The notes under the pieces are model-generated. The model was not told where the DNA came from. It did not search any database and saw nothing but the letters and a program-made list of their open reading frames with translations. A DNA stretch of 64,000 nucleotides from CAWHOW01 sp963831005 (lineage in GTDB: Bacteria; Bacteroidota; Bacteroidia; Bacteroidales; CG2-30-32-10): positions 1 to 64,000 of the forward strand of contig CAWHOW010000026.1 in assembly GCA_963831005.1 (NCBI GenBank). Reading direction: 5' to 3'. The translations under genes were made by a program, and so were the position numbers. Each line of letters starts with the position of its first letter. The stretch's first letter is position 1. Below are positions 1-8,833 of this stretch, in pieces.

Positions 1-51
1 ATTTATCTTGTTAAAAATGTAGAAATTAACTATTTTTTTACAAAATAAATA

Positions 52-83
52 TTTGTTCTTATATACTAAAAAGATTATTTTTG
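52..83 (+). promoter_or_regulatory. Bacteroidota-type promoter for the PorG-like/uppS region
   Basis: A TTTG box (52-55) is followed after 20 bases by TATTTTTG (76-83), matching the Bacteroidota -33 TTTG / -7 TAnnTTTG pattern. Transcription would begin near 90, giving a leader of about 65 bases before the ATG at 155. Confidence 0.6.
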
Positions 84-154
84 CCGTTTAGTACACCATA
101 TTATTAAGAATTACTATAATCTTTCTTTTGGCACTTTTTGCCAGTAAGAACAAT

Positions 155-1078
155 ATGAGAAAAAGACACTTCATTTTTTCGCTTTTATTTATTGCAATTC
201 TTCAAGAGTGCGTTGCTCAAACCTTTTGGAAAAGGAATAGGCAGGAATACTTTTTTGGAGGAGGAGCAACAAATTTCCTGGGTGATTTAGGGGGAGCTAA
301 TCAGATCGGAACTCATGGAATAAAAGATTTTAACTGGCCAGCTGTTCGCCCTGATTTTGAAGTTGGTTACAGGTATCGAACAACCAGAAATACTGCATTA
401 AAAACCGATATCATTTATGCAAGGCTTTCAGGTGATGATAAATACACCGAAGAACCTTTCAGGCATAATAGAAATTGTAATTTCAGGTCTCCTGTTATTG
501 AACTTTCTGAGCAATTTCAATATTGCTTTGTTCGCGAAAGACCTCATCATATTTATAATTTAAAGGGAGTTAGGGGATGGAAATATATTCAAATGACATC
601 CTATCTTTTTGCCGGCGCAAGTGTCATGTATTTTAATCCTCATGGGGAATGGAATGGGCAGTGGTATGCTTTAAGACCATTGAGTACAGAGGGAGAAGGG
701 CTTGTCCCGACTAGAAGAAAATATTCTTTGATCCAGCCTGCAATCCCTCTCGGAATTGGATTTAAATTTGCATTAAATGATAAATGGTCGGTTGGAATTG
801 AATATGGCATCAGGATAACTTTTACCGATTATATTGATGATGTAAGTAAGACTTATTTTGACCCTACGCTTTTATCACAGGAAAAGGGCCCTGTTGCAGT
901 ACATTTTGCTAATCCTACAAATAACTCTCTGCCTCCACAAGATGGCAGGTCTGCAAATGTCACTTATCCCGGACAGGAAAGAGGGGACCCGACACATAAA
1001 GATTCGTATATGTTGTCTTTTATCACTTTTTACTATAAAATACCGAGGGGTGCCTTTACATTACCTAAGTATAGATAA
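155..1078 (+). CDS. PorG-like outer-membrane barrel protein (DUF6089), copy 1
   Basis: This 307-aa protein has an N-terminal signal peptide (MRKRHFIFSLLF to about residue 22, ending near CVAQ), then a beta-strand-rich body with aromatic-flanked strands typical of small outer-membrane barrels. The family contains PorG, the T9SS component that contacts the PorK/PorN ring. The motif GEWNGQWYALRPLSTEGEG is shared almost exactly with the next gene, so the two are tandem paralogues. The ATG at 155 is preferred over an upstream TTG at 128: it starts a clean signal peptide and follows the promoter at a normal distance. Assignment rests on the DUF6089-uppS-bamA-ompH order known for PorG in Porphyromonas; which paralogue is the true PorG is not decided. 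Confidence 0.75.
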   Translation: MRKRHFIFSLLFIAILQECVAQTFWKRNRQEYFFGGGATNFLGDLGGANQIGTHGIKDFNWPAVRPDFEVGYRYRTTRNTALKTDIIYARLSGDDKYTEEPFRHNRNCNFRSPVIELSEQFQYCFVRERPHHIYNLKGVRGWKYIQMTSYLFAGASVMYFNPHGEWNGQWYALRPLSTEGEGLVPTRRKYSLIQPAIPLGIGFKFALNDKWSVGIEYGIRITFTDYIDDVSKTYFDPTLLSQEKGPVAVHFANPTNNSLPPQDGRSANVTYPGQERGDPTHKDSYMLSFITFYYKIPRGAFTLPKYR

Positions 1079-1085
1079 TCAGAAA

Positions 1086-1955
1086 ATGTTTCAAATAAAA
1101 AAAATAGCAACAGCAATTATTGTTCTATCTTCCTTTTACGGAGTAAATGCTCAACATAACGAGATAGGAGTTTTATTGGGAACATCATATTACCTAGGTG
1201 ATCTTAATCCTTCCAAACAGTTCTTCCTTGCAAAACCTGCCGGCGGGATAATTTATAGATATATTATAAACCTCCGATGGGCTATTAAAGTTGATGGTCT
1301 GTATGGCGAACTGGAAGGCGATGACGCGAAATCAAAAGCCGACGTAAATAGAAACCTGAGTTTTAAATCGAATATTTTTGAGGTTTCCCCTCAGTTTGAA
1401 CTAAACTTTCTTCCTTATATCACCGGAAGCAAAGAAAGAAATTACTTTACACCCTATATTTTTGGAGGACTTGGTGTTTTTCATTTTAACCCAAAAGCAG
1501 AATACAATGGTGAGTGGTACGCATTGCAACCTTTAAGTACAGAAGGTGAAGGGACGCCCTTATCCAATCAGAAACCCTATTCGTTGACCCAATTATCAAT
1601 TCCGTTTGGATTTGGGTTTAAATACAGTATTGGAGATTATATCTGTATTGGTGCAGAATGGGGCCTTAGAAAAACATTTACAGGCTATATAGACGATGTT
1701 AGCACCACCTATCCTGACCCTCTTGCATTAGCAACAGAGAAGGGACAAATGGCAGCAATCTTATCAGACCGTTCAATAAAAGAGCAGGGTGAGCTTTCAA
1801 ATAGCACTGGGTTGCAAAGGGGAAACGACAAACCTGACTGGTATTCTTTTGCAGGAGCTTTTATTACATTTAAATTCATAGCATTCAAGGATAATACTTG
1901 CCCTGCTTATGGCAGGCACTCATCACATTATAAGGAAAAATTAAATGATGATTGA
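1086..1955 (+). CDS. PorG-like outer-membrane barrel protein (DUF6089), copy 2
   Basis: The 289-aa product begins MFQIKKIATAIIVLSS with a signal peptide cut near VNAQ, followed by strands including IGVLLGTSYYLGDLNPSKQF, a pattern seen in DUF6089/PorG proteins. The open frame extends upstream to 858 but that part overlaps copy 1 in another frame; the ATG at 1086, seven bases after the previous stop, is the sensible start. Copy 1 has the same internal motif around GEWYALQPLSTEGEG and the same order of segments, so this is a duplication. It directly precedes a terminator and uppS, the position PorG holds in P. gingivalis, which makes this copy the better PorG candidate. Confidence 0.75.
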   Translation: MFQIKKIATAIIVLSSFYGVNAQHNEIGVLLGTSYYLGDLNPSKQFFLAKPAGGIIYRYIINLRWAIKVDGLYGELEGDDAKSKADVNRNLSFKSNIFEVSPQFELNFLPYITGSKERNYFTPYIFGGLGVFHFNPKAEYNGEWYALQPLSTEGEGTPLSNQKPYSLTQLSIPFGFGFKYSIGDYICIGAEWGLRKTFTGYIDDVSTTYPDPLALATEKGQMAAILSDRSIKEQGELSNSTGLQRGNDKPDWYSFAGAFITFKFIAFKDNTCPAYGRHSSHYKEKLNDD

Positions 1956-1985
1956 TGACTTCCAGTGTAAACTAATTATGTGATG

Positions 1986-2021
1986 ACCTCATTATATAAA
2001 TTACAGTAATGGGGTTTTTTT
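1986..2021 (+). terminator. Rho-independent terminator or attenuator before uppS
   Basis: Arms ACCTCATTA (1986-1994) and TAATGGGGT (2007-2015) pair with one G-U and are followed by a run of T to 2021. It ends only 17 bases before the uppS start, leaving no room for a separate promoter between them. Confidence 0.6.
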
Positions 2022-2037
2022 ATAGGATTCTAGAAAA

Positions 2038-2787
2038 ATGAGTGAAAAAGATAAGATAGATTTGTCAAAATTGCCAGAACATGTTGCAATTATTATGGAT
2101 GGTAATGGACGCTGGGCAAAGCAGAAAGGGAAATCGCGCATATTCGGGCATCACAATGGCGTTATTGCAGTTCGTGAAACTACTGAAGCTGCTGCTGAAT
2201 TAGGAATTAAATATTTGACTTTATACGCTTTTTCAACAGAAAATTGGAACCGGCCAAAAAATGAAATAAACGCCTTAATGACATTACTGGTTAAAACAAT
2301 AAATAAAGAAACCAAGACACTAAATAAGAATAATATCCGTTTACTGGCAATTGGCGATTTGGAAAGTCTGCCCGATAATTGTTCCAAAGAACTTCAGAAT
2401 GCAATCAATAAAACAAAGGACAACACACGAATGTCATTGGTTCTTGCATTAAGTTATAGTTCTAAATGGGAGATAGTGAATGCGGCAAAAAGAATTGCTA
2501 CTGACTATAAAAATGGAGACATTAATGTTAATCAGATTGATCAGGAAATGTTCAACCGGTATCTTACTACCAGCGGCATTCCAGATCCTGAACTTTTAAT
2601 CAGGACAAGCGGTGAATACAGGATTAGCAATTTCTTGTTATGGCAGATAGCTTATGCTGAATTATATTTTACTTTAAAGCTATGGCCTGATTTCAGGAAA
2701 GATGATTTATACGATGCATTGATTGATTATCAAAACCGTGAGCGGCGCTTTGGAAAAACGAGTGAACAGATAAAATTAAAATTGTAA
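2038..2787 (+). CDS. uppS: Isoprenyl (undecaprenyl diphosphate) synthase
   Basis: A 249-aa cis-prenyltransferase that condenses isopentenyl diphosphates onto farnesyl diphosphate to give the C55 lipid carrier precursor for peptidoglycan and LPS. The family signature is clear: HVAIIMDGNGRWAKQKG near residues 15-31 carries the catalytic Asp, followed by GHHNG, LTLYAFSTENWNRP and the C-terminal block LLIRTSGEYRISNFLLWQ...ELYFT with the RxSGE...RxSNF substrate-binding residues. Length is normal. The stop codon overlaps the bamA start (TAATG at 2785-2789), indicating translational coupling. Confidence 0.97.
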   Translation: MSEKDKIDLSKLPEHVAIIMDGNGRWAKQKGKSRIFGHHNGVIAVRETTEAAAELGIKYLTLYAFSTENWNRPKNEINALMTLLVKTINKETKTLNKNNIRLLAIGDLESLPDNCSKELQNAINKTKDNTRMSLVLALSYSSKWEIVNAAKRIATDYKNGDINVNQIDQEMFNRYLTTSGIPDPELLIRTSGEYRISNFLLWQIAYAELYFTLKLWPDFRKDDLYDALIDYQNRERRFGKTSEQIKLKL

Positions 2788-5282
2788 TGAGGAAAGTTAT
2801 TTTCGGGATACTTGTTGTCCTTTTCGCATATATACCTTCGGCCTTTTCCCAGATTGCGCTTTCAAATGATTTGAACGAAATAGATTATGCCACTCCCAAA
2901 GATGTTGAAATTGGAGGTATCACCGTTTCCGGTGTTAAATATCTTGACAACAATATTCTGATATCTTTATCCGGGCTTGCTGTAGGAGATAAAATAAAAG
3001 TTCCCGGCGAAAAAATAACAAAAGCAGTTGAAAATTTATGGAACCAGGGCTTGTTCGAGGACATAAAGATTTCTGCAAACAAAATACAGGGGGATGTTAT
3101 TTTTCTTGACATCTATTTAAAAGAAAGACCTCGTTTATCTAAGTTCTCGTTTACTGGTATAAAAAAGTCTGAAGCAGATAAATTAAGGGATGAAATTAAA
3201 TTTGCAAGAGGTGATGTTGTAACAGATAATGCAATTGTTTCTTCCAAGAATAAAATTATAAAATATTTTGCAGATAAAGGATACTTTTTTACCACAGTAG
3301 ATATCACTGAAAAAAAGGACACTTCTGCTTCAAACAGCGTTGAGTTATTAATTAACATTAATAAAAACTCAAAGGTAAAAATCCACAAAGTAAACATTTC
3401 TGGAGTCGATAGCATTCCTCTGCCGAAGCTTAGAAGGTCTATGAAGAAAACAAAACAAAAAAGGTTCTTCAGGATTTTTTCGACTTCCCGTTTTAATGAT
3501 GAAGATTTCGCTGATGACAAAATTAAACTTATTGATAAATTCAATGAATTTGGATATCGTGATGCAAAAATATCCAAGGATTCTGTTTACAGGTTTGACG
3601 ACAAAACAGTTAATGTGGATATTTATATTGAACAAGGCCATAAATATTATTTCAGAAAAATTACCTGGATTGGAAACACTAAATATACAGCTGAAGAATT
3701 GAATTCTGTTCTTAAGGTAAATAAAGGAGATATCTATAATCAGAAAGCACTTGAATCAAATCTATATATGAATACAGATGGAAGAGATATCAGTTCTCTT
3801 TATCTTGATGATGGTTATCTTTTCTTTTCTGTTACTCCTGTTGAAGTAAAAGTGGAAAATGATTCTATCGATCTTGAAATAAGAATATATGAAGGGAAGC
3901 AAGCTACTGTCAATAAAGTTACCATTAACGGGAATAAAAAAACGAATGATAATGTTATTTTGCGTGAAATACGAACAAAACCCGGACAATTATTCAGCCG
4001 CGCCGACATTATCAGGACACAAAGAGAATTAGCTCAATTAAAATATTTCGACCAGGAAAAACTTGCCGTTAATCCTAAGCCCAATCCTGCTGACGGAACA
4101 GTTGATATAGAATATGTGGTTGAAGAGACATCTTCCGACCAGGTAAGCCTTTCCGGTGGTTGGGGAGCAGGTATGATAACAGGTACACTTGGGTTAACAT
4201 TTAATAATTTTTCTGCCAAGGATTTTTTCAAGAAAGATGCATGGAGGCCTTTGCCATCCGGAAGCGGTCAGAGATTAAGTTTGCAGGCGCAATCAAACGG
4301 ACTTTATTCCCAATCATATAATGCATCTTTTACCGAGCCATGGCTGGGTGGTGCTAAACCAAATGCATTGACAGTATCTGTATACAGGTCGCAACAAACA
4401 AATGGGGTGGCAAAAGGGGATCCTACAAGGCAATCTATTGTTATCGATGGAGCATCCGCGGGATTAAGCAGAAGACTGACCTGGCCTGATGATTTCTTTA
4501 CATTATACTATGGGCTTAGTTATCAGCATTTTGTTTTGCAAAATTACACTTCCTTCACGTTTGCAAATGGTTATGCAAATAATGTGGCTTTAAGTGTAAT
4601 ATTTGGAAGAAATTCTGTTGATGCTCCTATCTATCCTCGTGCAGGATCACAACTTGCATTAAGCGTAGAAGCAACTCCGCCATATTCTATTATCCAGAAA
4701 AAGAATATTGATTCATTGTCCCTTCAACAACGATACCAGTGGATTGAATATCATAAGTGGAAATTTAACGCCTCATTATTTACAAAACTGGCAGGAAATT
4801 TGGTATTAAACACTCGTTTGAAATTTGGATTTTTAGGATATTATAACCCTCAGTTAGGGCCACCTCCATTTGAAAGATTTTATTTAGGTGGAGACGGTCT
4901 TTCTGGCTTTGCTTTAGACGGAAGGGAAGTAATAGGCCTTAGGGGATACGCAAACACTACGTTAACACCTGCAACCACAGATGGCTATGTTGGAGGCGTG
5001 GTTTTTGATAAATATACATTTGAATTAAGATTCCCAATATCATTAAATCCGATGGCTACTGTATTTGTTCTGGGTTTTGTAGAAGCAGGCAATGATCTGA
5101 TCTCAATTCAAAACTACAACCCATTCAACGTATACAGATCGGCAGGCGTGGGAGTCAGGATATATTTGCCAATGTTTGGCTTGCTTGGACTTGACTGGGG
5201 ATATGGTTTTGATGCCGTTCCAGGAAATCCAAGCGCAAACAAAAGCCAGTTCCATTTCACAATTAACGGTTCTGGCGATTAA
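2787..5282 (+). CDS. bamA: Outer-membrane protein assembly factor BamA
   Basis: The 831-aa protein has a signal peptide (MRKVIFGILVVLFAYIPSAFSQ), a series of POTRA domains over roughly residues 40-450 (for example the segments opening with ITVSGVKYLDNNILISL and VTINGNKKTNDNVILREIRTKPG) and a C-terminal Omp85 barrel. The barrel shows GGWGAGMITG, the conserved loop region FYLGGDGLSGF and LRGY. It folds and inserts outer-membrane barrels. The start overlaps the uppS stop, and two OmpH/Skp chaperone genes follow, the classical envelope-assembly neighbourhood. The C-terminus extends a few residues (INGSGD) past the last strand. Confidence 0.95.
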   Translation: MRKVIFGILVVLFAYIPSAFSQIALSNDLNEIDYATPKDVEIGGITVSGVKYLDNNILISLSGLAVGDKIKVPGEKITKAVENLWNQGLFEDIKISANKIQGDVIFLDIYLKERPRLSKFSFTGIKKSEADKLRDEIKFARGDVVTDNAIVSSKNKIIKYFADKGYFFTTVDITEKKDTSASNSVELLININKNSKVKIHKVNISGVDSIPLPKLRRSMKKTKQKRFFRIFSTSRFNDEDFADDKIKLIDKFNEFGYRDAKISKDSVYRFDDKTVNVDIYIEQGHKYYFRKITWIGNTKYTAEELNSVLKVNKGDIYNQKALESNLYMNTDGRDISSLYLDDGYLFFSVTPVEVKVENDSIDLEIRIYEGKQATVNKVTINGNKKTNDNVILREIRTKPGQLFSRADIIRTQRELAQLKYFDQEKLAVNPKPNPADGTVDIEYVVEETSSDQVSLSGGWGAGMITGTLGLTFNNFSAKDFFKKDAWRPLPSGSGQRLSLQAQSNGLYSQSYNASFTEPWLGGAKPNALTVSVYRSQQTNGVAKGDPTRQSIVIDGASAGLSRRLTWPDDFFTLYYGLSYQHFVLQNYTSFTFANGYANNVALSVIFGRNSVDAPIYPRAGSQLALSVEATPPYSIIQKKNIDSLSLQQRYQWIEYHKWKFNASLFTKLAGNLVLNTRLKFGFLGYYNPQLGPPPFERFYLGGDGLSGFALDGREVIGLRGYANTTLTPATTDGYVGGVVFDKYTFELRFPISLNPMATVFVLGFVEAGNDLISIQNYNPFNVYRSAGVGVRIYLPMFGLLGLDWGYGFDAVPGNPSANKSQFHFTINGSGD

Positions 5283-5330
5283 ATAAATATAGTAACTTAA
5301 TAATAAGGCTTAAAAATCGGAGAATATCAT

Positions 5331-5906
5331 ATGAAAAAGACTTTTGTAATAATTGCTTTTGCACTTTTTTGTTCAGTGGCATTTTCGCAGACAAAATTCG
5401 CTTATGTTGATACGCAGTACATTTTAGATAATATTCCTGAGTACACAGCAGCACAGGATAAATTAGACGAGCAATCGGTAACATGGCAGAAAGAAATTGA
5501 AGCCAAGTTCAAAGAAGTTGACAGCCTTTATAAGAAGTTTGAAACAGAATCGGTTTTGCTTCCGGAAGAGACAAAAAAGAAAAGAGAAAATGACATTATT
5601 GCCAAAGAAAAGTCAGCCAAAGACCTTCAGAAACAGCGTTTCGGAACAAACGGCGATCTATTTAAGAAACGCCAGGAACTTATTAAGCCCATACAGGATA
5701 AAGTTTACAACGCTATTGAAGATATTGCAAATGATGGTGGTTATGGAATAATATTTGATAAATCGGGGTCATTAACAATGCTTTATTCTAATCCTAAGCT
5801 TGATAAAAGCGATGATGTGCTTGACAAACTAGGATACAAGCCCGGAACTGTTGGAGGTAAGGGTAAGGACAAAGACAAGAAAGACAAAGACAAGGATAAT
5901 AAATAA
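5331..5906 (+). CDS. OmpH/Skp-family periplasmic chaperone 1
   Basis: A 191-aa protein with signal peptide (MKKTFVIIAFALFCSVAFSQ) followed by TKFAYVDTQYILDNIPEY, the conserved opening of OmpH/Skp proteins, then a long charged coiled coil (about 45-125) and the closing strand segment. Skp trimers hold unfolded outer-membrane proteins in the periplasm for BamA. The C-terminus is an unusual Lys/Asp repeat tail of KDKDK type, about 15 residues. It lies 48 bases after bamA, probably co-transcribed. Confidence 0.92.
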   Translation: MKKTFVIIAFALFCSVAFSQTKFAYVDTQYILDNIPEYTAAQDKLDEQSVTWQKEIEAKFKEVDSLYKKFETESVLLPEETKKKRENDIIAKEKSAKDLQKQRFGTNGDLFKKRQELIKPIQDKVYNAIEDIANDGGYGIIFDKSGSLTMLYSNPKLDKSDDVLDKLGYKPGTVGGKGKDKDKKDKDKDNK

Positions 5907-5944
5907 TATTTCCTAAAAAATTCATAAAATCCCTTGAAGCAATA

Positions 5945-5973
5945 TTGAAGTGTCAATATTTATTTTAATTTTG
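5945..5973 (+). promoter_or_regulatory. Bacteroidota-type promoter for the second ompH
   Basis: TTG (5945-5947), an 18-base spacer and TAATTTTG (5966-5973) fit the phylum's promoter consensus. It lies about 45 bases before the second ompH gene, so that gene can probably be expressed independently of bamA. Confidence 0.6.
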
Positions 5974-6017
5974 CCGCCAACAAACAAAATGGAATTATAA
6001 ATTTATAAAACTCAGAT

Positions 6018-6533
6018 ATGAAAAGATTAGTAAAACTTACAGCATTTGTTATTATGGCTTTTTGCGCTATGAACCTTAACGCTCAAAGCAAACTAAAATT
6101 TGGACATGTTAATTCGGATTCTTTGCTGAAACTTATGCCCGGTCGTGATTCTGCTTATGCAAAGATCCAGAATGAGGTTAAAACATACCAGACACAGTAT
6201 CAGGCTATGCAGACCGAGTATGAAACAAAGTCCCAGGATTATCAGACCAATTTACCAACCATGAGTGATCTGATAAAGAAAACAAAAGAAGCTGAAATCC
6301 AGGATCTACAGCAACGCATGGAAAAATTCCAGACATCTGCTCAGGAAGCTTTACAGAAAAAACAAACAGAATTATTACAGCCTATCATAGATAAAGCAAA
6401 GAAGGCAATTGAAGCAGTTGGTAAAGAAGAAGGCTTCACTTATATATTCGACAGCGCTTTAGGTTCACTGTTATACATGGGTGGCGGTGAAGATATCATG
6501 CCAATAGTAAAAAAGAAATTAAATATTAAGTAA
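6018..6533 (+). CDS. OmpH/Skp-family periplasmic chaperone 2
   Basis: The 171-aa product starts with a signal peptide (MKRLVKLTAFVIMAFCAMNLNAQ), then LKFGHVNSDSLLKLMPGRDSA, the OmpH opening, and a Gln-rich coiled coil from about 50 to 125. The end, EGFTYIFDSALGSLLYMGGGEDI, matches the C-terminal hairpin of Bacteroidota OmpH proteins. It is a paralogue of the preceding gene, with its own promoter and followed at once by a strong terminator. Confidence 0.92.
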   Translation: MKRLVKLTAFVIMAFCAMNLNAQSKLKFGHVNSDSLLKLMPGRDSAYAKIQNEVKTYQTQYQAMQTEYETKSQDYQTNLPTMSDLIKKTKEAEIQDLQQRMEKFQTSAQEALQKKQTELLQPIIDKAKKAIEAVGKEEGFTYIFDSALGSLLYMGGGEDIMPIVKKKLNIK

Positions 6534-6550
6534 TTTCAAAATATATTAAG

Positions 6551-6590
6551 AAAAGGGAGAGCCCCGCCAAAGGCGGGGCTCTCCCTTTTT
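6551..6590. terminator. Strong bidirectional rho-independent terminator
   Basis: A perfect 14-bp GC-rich stem (6555-6568 with 6572-6585, AAA loop) is flanked by AAAA on the left and TTTTT on the right, so it works in both directions. It separates the plus-strand ompH gene from the convergent minus-strand gene ending at 6605. Confidence 0.95.
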
Positions 6591-6604
6591 AGTGACAAAT
6601 TAAA

Positions 6605-7126
6605 TTATTTATCTTCCTTATACCATCCCGAATACATGATATAGCTATCTGCTATCCGGTTCACCTGTCCCTCAAGTAAATTCTGATCTATTGTCTTGAT
6701 CTTTTTTGCCGGCACACCTGCATAAACACTTCCTGATTCAACAACAGTGTTTTCTTGTATCAATGCTCCTGCTGCTATTATGCAATTGCTTTCAATAACA
6801 GCATGATCCATAACAATTGCGCCCATCCCTATCAAAACATTATCGTGTATTGTGCAACCATGCACTACCGCATTATGAGCAATAGAAACATTATTGCCAA
6901 TGTTGGTAGGCGCTTTCTGGTATGTTGCATGAATGACTGCCCCATCCTGCACATTGACCTTATTGCCTAAACGTATGGAATGTACATCGCCGCGAACAAC
7001 AGCACTGAACCATATACTGCAATTATCGCCCATTTTTACATCGCCAATAACAACAGCGTTATCGGCAAGGAAACAATCTTTCCCGAATTCGGGTGTAAAC
7101 CCTCTTACTGATTTTATTATAGCCAT
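6605..7126 (-). CDS. Gamma-carbonic-anhydrase-like hexapeptide-repeat protein
   Basis: A 173-aa left-handed beta-helix protein of the YrdA/PaaY/CaiE type. Hexapeptide repeats run through most of the length (IGDVKMGDNCSIW, IGNNVSIAHNAVVHG, IGMGAIVMDHAVI). The three metal-binding histidines of gamma-class carbonic anhydrases are visible at about residues 66, 84 and 89 (SIAHNAVVHGC), with the RGD motif at 45-47. Actual carbonic anhydrase activity is uncertain because many family members are inactive or unassigned. It follows nadB by six bases and is likely co-transcribed with it. Confidence 0.85.
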   Translation of the reverse strand: MAIIKSVRGFTPEFGKDCFLADNAVVIGDVKMGDNCSIWFSAVVRGDVHSIRLGNKVNVQDGAVIHATYQKAPTNIGNNVSIAHNAVVHGCTIHDNVLIGMGAIVMDHAVIESNCIIAAGALIQENTVVESGSVYAGVPAKKIKTIDQNLLEGQVNRIADSYIMYSGWYKEDK

Positions 7127-7132
7127 AGCCTA

Positions 7133-8701
7133 TTAATTTATTATACCCGGATAATTCAGTGAATAGTGAAGCCCCCTGCTCTCCTTGCGAAGCATTGCCG
7201 CTTTAATTATCTGGTAAGCAATATTTATCAGGTTTCTTAATTCACATATCTTTCGTGTAACGATTGATTTTTCATACAGGTCTTCTGTTTCACGATAAAT
7301 TATTTGCAGCCTGTCCAGTGCACGTTTCAAACGCAGGTCGGAACGGACAATGCCAACATAATTAGACATGATTAACTGCAACTCTCTTAATGTTTGCGTG
7401 ATAAGCACCATTTCTTCGTTAAGCACGGTGCCTTCTGCATTCCAATCAGGAATCGCATCGCAGATTGCAAGCGTCTTTGTTTTTGAAATAGCATCCATGC
7501 TTGCCCTGTGGGCAAATACCACTGCTTCCAACAGAGAGTTGGATGCAAGCCTGTTCGCCCCATGCAATCCTGTGCAGGCGCATTCGCCCACTGCATACAA
7601 ATGATGAATAGAAGATTTCCCGAATTCATCTGTCTTGATTCCGCCGCAGGAGAAATGCGCAGCAGGAACAACAGGTATCATATCTTTTGCTATATCAATG
7701 CCTACACTCAGGCATTTTGCATATATGTTAGGGAAATGATTTATCAGCTCATTCTTGTCAAGATGGCGGCAATCAAGGAACACATGGTCGTCGCCGCTAA
7801 TCTTCATTTCATTGTCAACTGCTCTCGCAACAATATCGCGGGGAGCAAGCTCTTTCCTTTTGTCGTATTTCGACATGAACTCTTTTCCTTCTACTGTCCT
7901 TAGTATAGCTCCGAATCCCCTCAGCGCTTCAGTAATAAGGTACGCCTGCTTATCGACAAGGTTGAAAAGTGCAGTTGGATGGAACTGTATGAACTCCATG
8001 TTCTCTATCTTCCCACGCGCCCTGTGTGCCATAGCTACGCCATCACCAGTAGCGACAGGCGGATTGGTGGTGGTAAGATACACATTCCCTGTTCCACCGG
8101 TAGCCATCAGTGTGGTCTTGGCAAGAATGGTATCTATGATATTGGTTTCCGGGTTCAGCACATACGCGCCGAAGCAGGTAATATTGGGTGTTCTCTTTGT
8201 AACTATCTGCCCAAGGTGATGCTGTGTGATAAGGTCAACAGCAAAATAGTTTTCAAGTATCTCTATATTCGGATGAGCATCTGCCTTTTCGAGCAATGCT
8301 CGGACTATCTCCTTGCCTGTATTATCTTTGCTGTGCAATACGCGGTGTTCGGAATGACCGCCTTCCTTGGCAAGGTCGTATTTGCCCGATTTGTTCTTAT
8401 CGAAATTAGTTCCCCATTCAATAAGCTCTTCTATTCTTTCGGTTGATTCTGAAATGGTAAGCCTTACTACCTTTTCGTTGCATAAGCCCGCCCCTGCTAT
8501 CAGCGTATCCTGTATATGCTTTTCGTAGGTGTCGGGCGTATACATAACAGCTGCAATGCCACCCTGTGCGTAACGGGTGTTCGATTCTTCGGCGCCGTTC
8601 TTGGTAACCATGATAACCTTGCCGTAAGGCGCCACCTTAAGTGCATACGACAATCCGGCTATGCCGGAACCTATTACCAGGAAATCTGCTTCGTGTCTCA
8701 T
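7133..8701 (-). CDS. nadB: L-aspartate oxidase
   Basis: A 522-aa flavoprotein that oxidises L-aspartate to iminoaspartate, the first step of de novo NAD synthesis, in the cytoplasm. The FAD-binding start ADFLVIGSGIAGLSYALK is at the N-terminus. The middle has GGHSEHRVLHSKDNTGKEIVRAL and LMATGGTGNVYLTTTNP, and the family-typical GLHGANRLASNSLLEAVVFAHRA follows. The C-terminal three-helix domain (about 430-520) is complete. The ATG at 8701 is chosen over a TTG at 8740, because the extra 13 residues are not family-like. No nadA or nadC is in view. Confidence 0.93.
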   Translation of the reverse strand: MRHEADFLVIGSGIAGLSYALKVAPYGKVIMVTKNGAEESNTRYAQGGIAAVMYTPDTYEKHIQDTLIAGAGLCNEKVVRLTISESTERIEELIEWGTNFDKNKSGKYDLAKEGGHSEHRVLHSKDNTGKEIVRALLEKADAHPNIEILENYFAVDLITQHHLGQIVTKRTPNITCFGAYVLNPETNIIDTILAKTTLMATGGTGNVYLTTTNPPVATGDGVAMAHRARGKIENMEFIQFHPTALFNLVDKQAYLITEALRGFGAILRTVEGKEFMSKYDKRKELAPRDIVARAVDNEMKISGDDHVFLDCRHLDKNELINHFPNIYAKCLSVGIDIAKDMIPVVPAAHFSCGGIKTDEFGKSSIHHLYAVGECACTGLHGANRLASNSLLEAVVFAHRASMDAISKTKTLAICDAIPDWNAEGTVLNEEMVLITQTLRELQLIMSNYVGIVRSDLRLKRALDRLQIIYRETEDLYEKSIVTRKICELRNLINIAYQIIKAAMLRKESRGLHYSLNYPGIIN

Positions 8702-8833
8702 ATTGCAGTGCGAAACATCAAAAGTACATATTTTCTGCAAGTTGATTAATACACAATTAAAAAAACACCCACCTAAAAATTTAGTAAAAACTTCAACAAT
8801 TTATACTCTTTATTTTCAATAATTTGGAAATGC

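Noticed and set aside
858..1085. Upstream extension of the second PorG-like frame
   Set aside because: It overlaps the first gene in another frame and lacks family sequence; the ATG at 1086 starts a signal peptide.
7368..8446. Several plus-strand frames opposite nadB
   Set aside because: They are shadows of the strongly coding nadB strand, with no family-like sequence.
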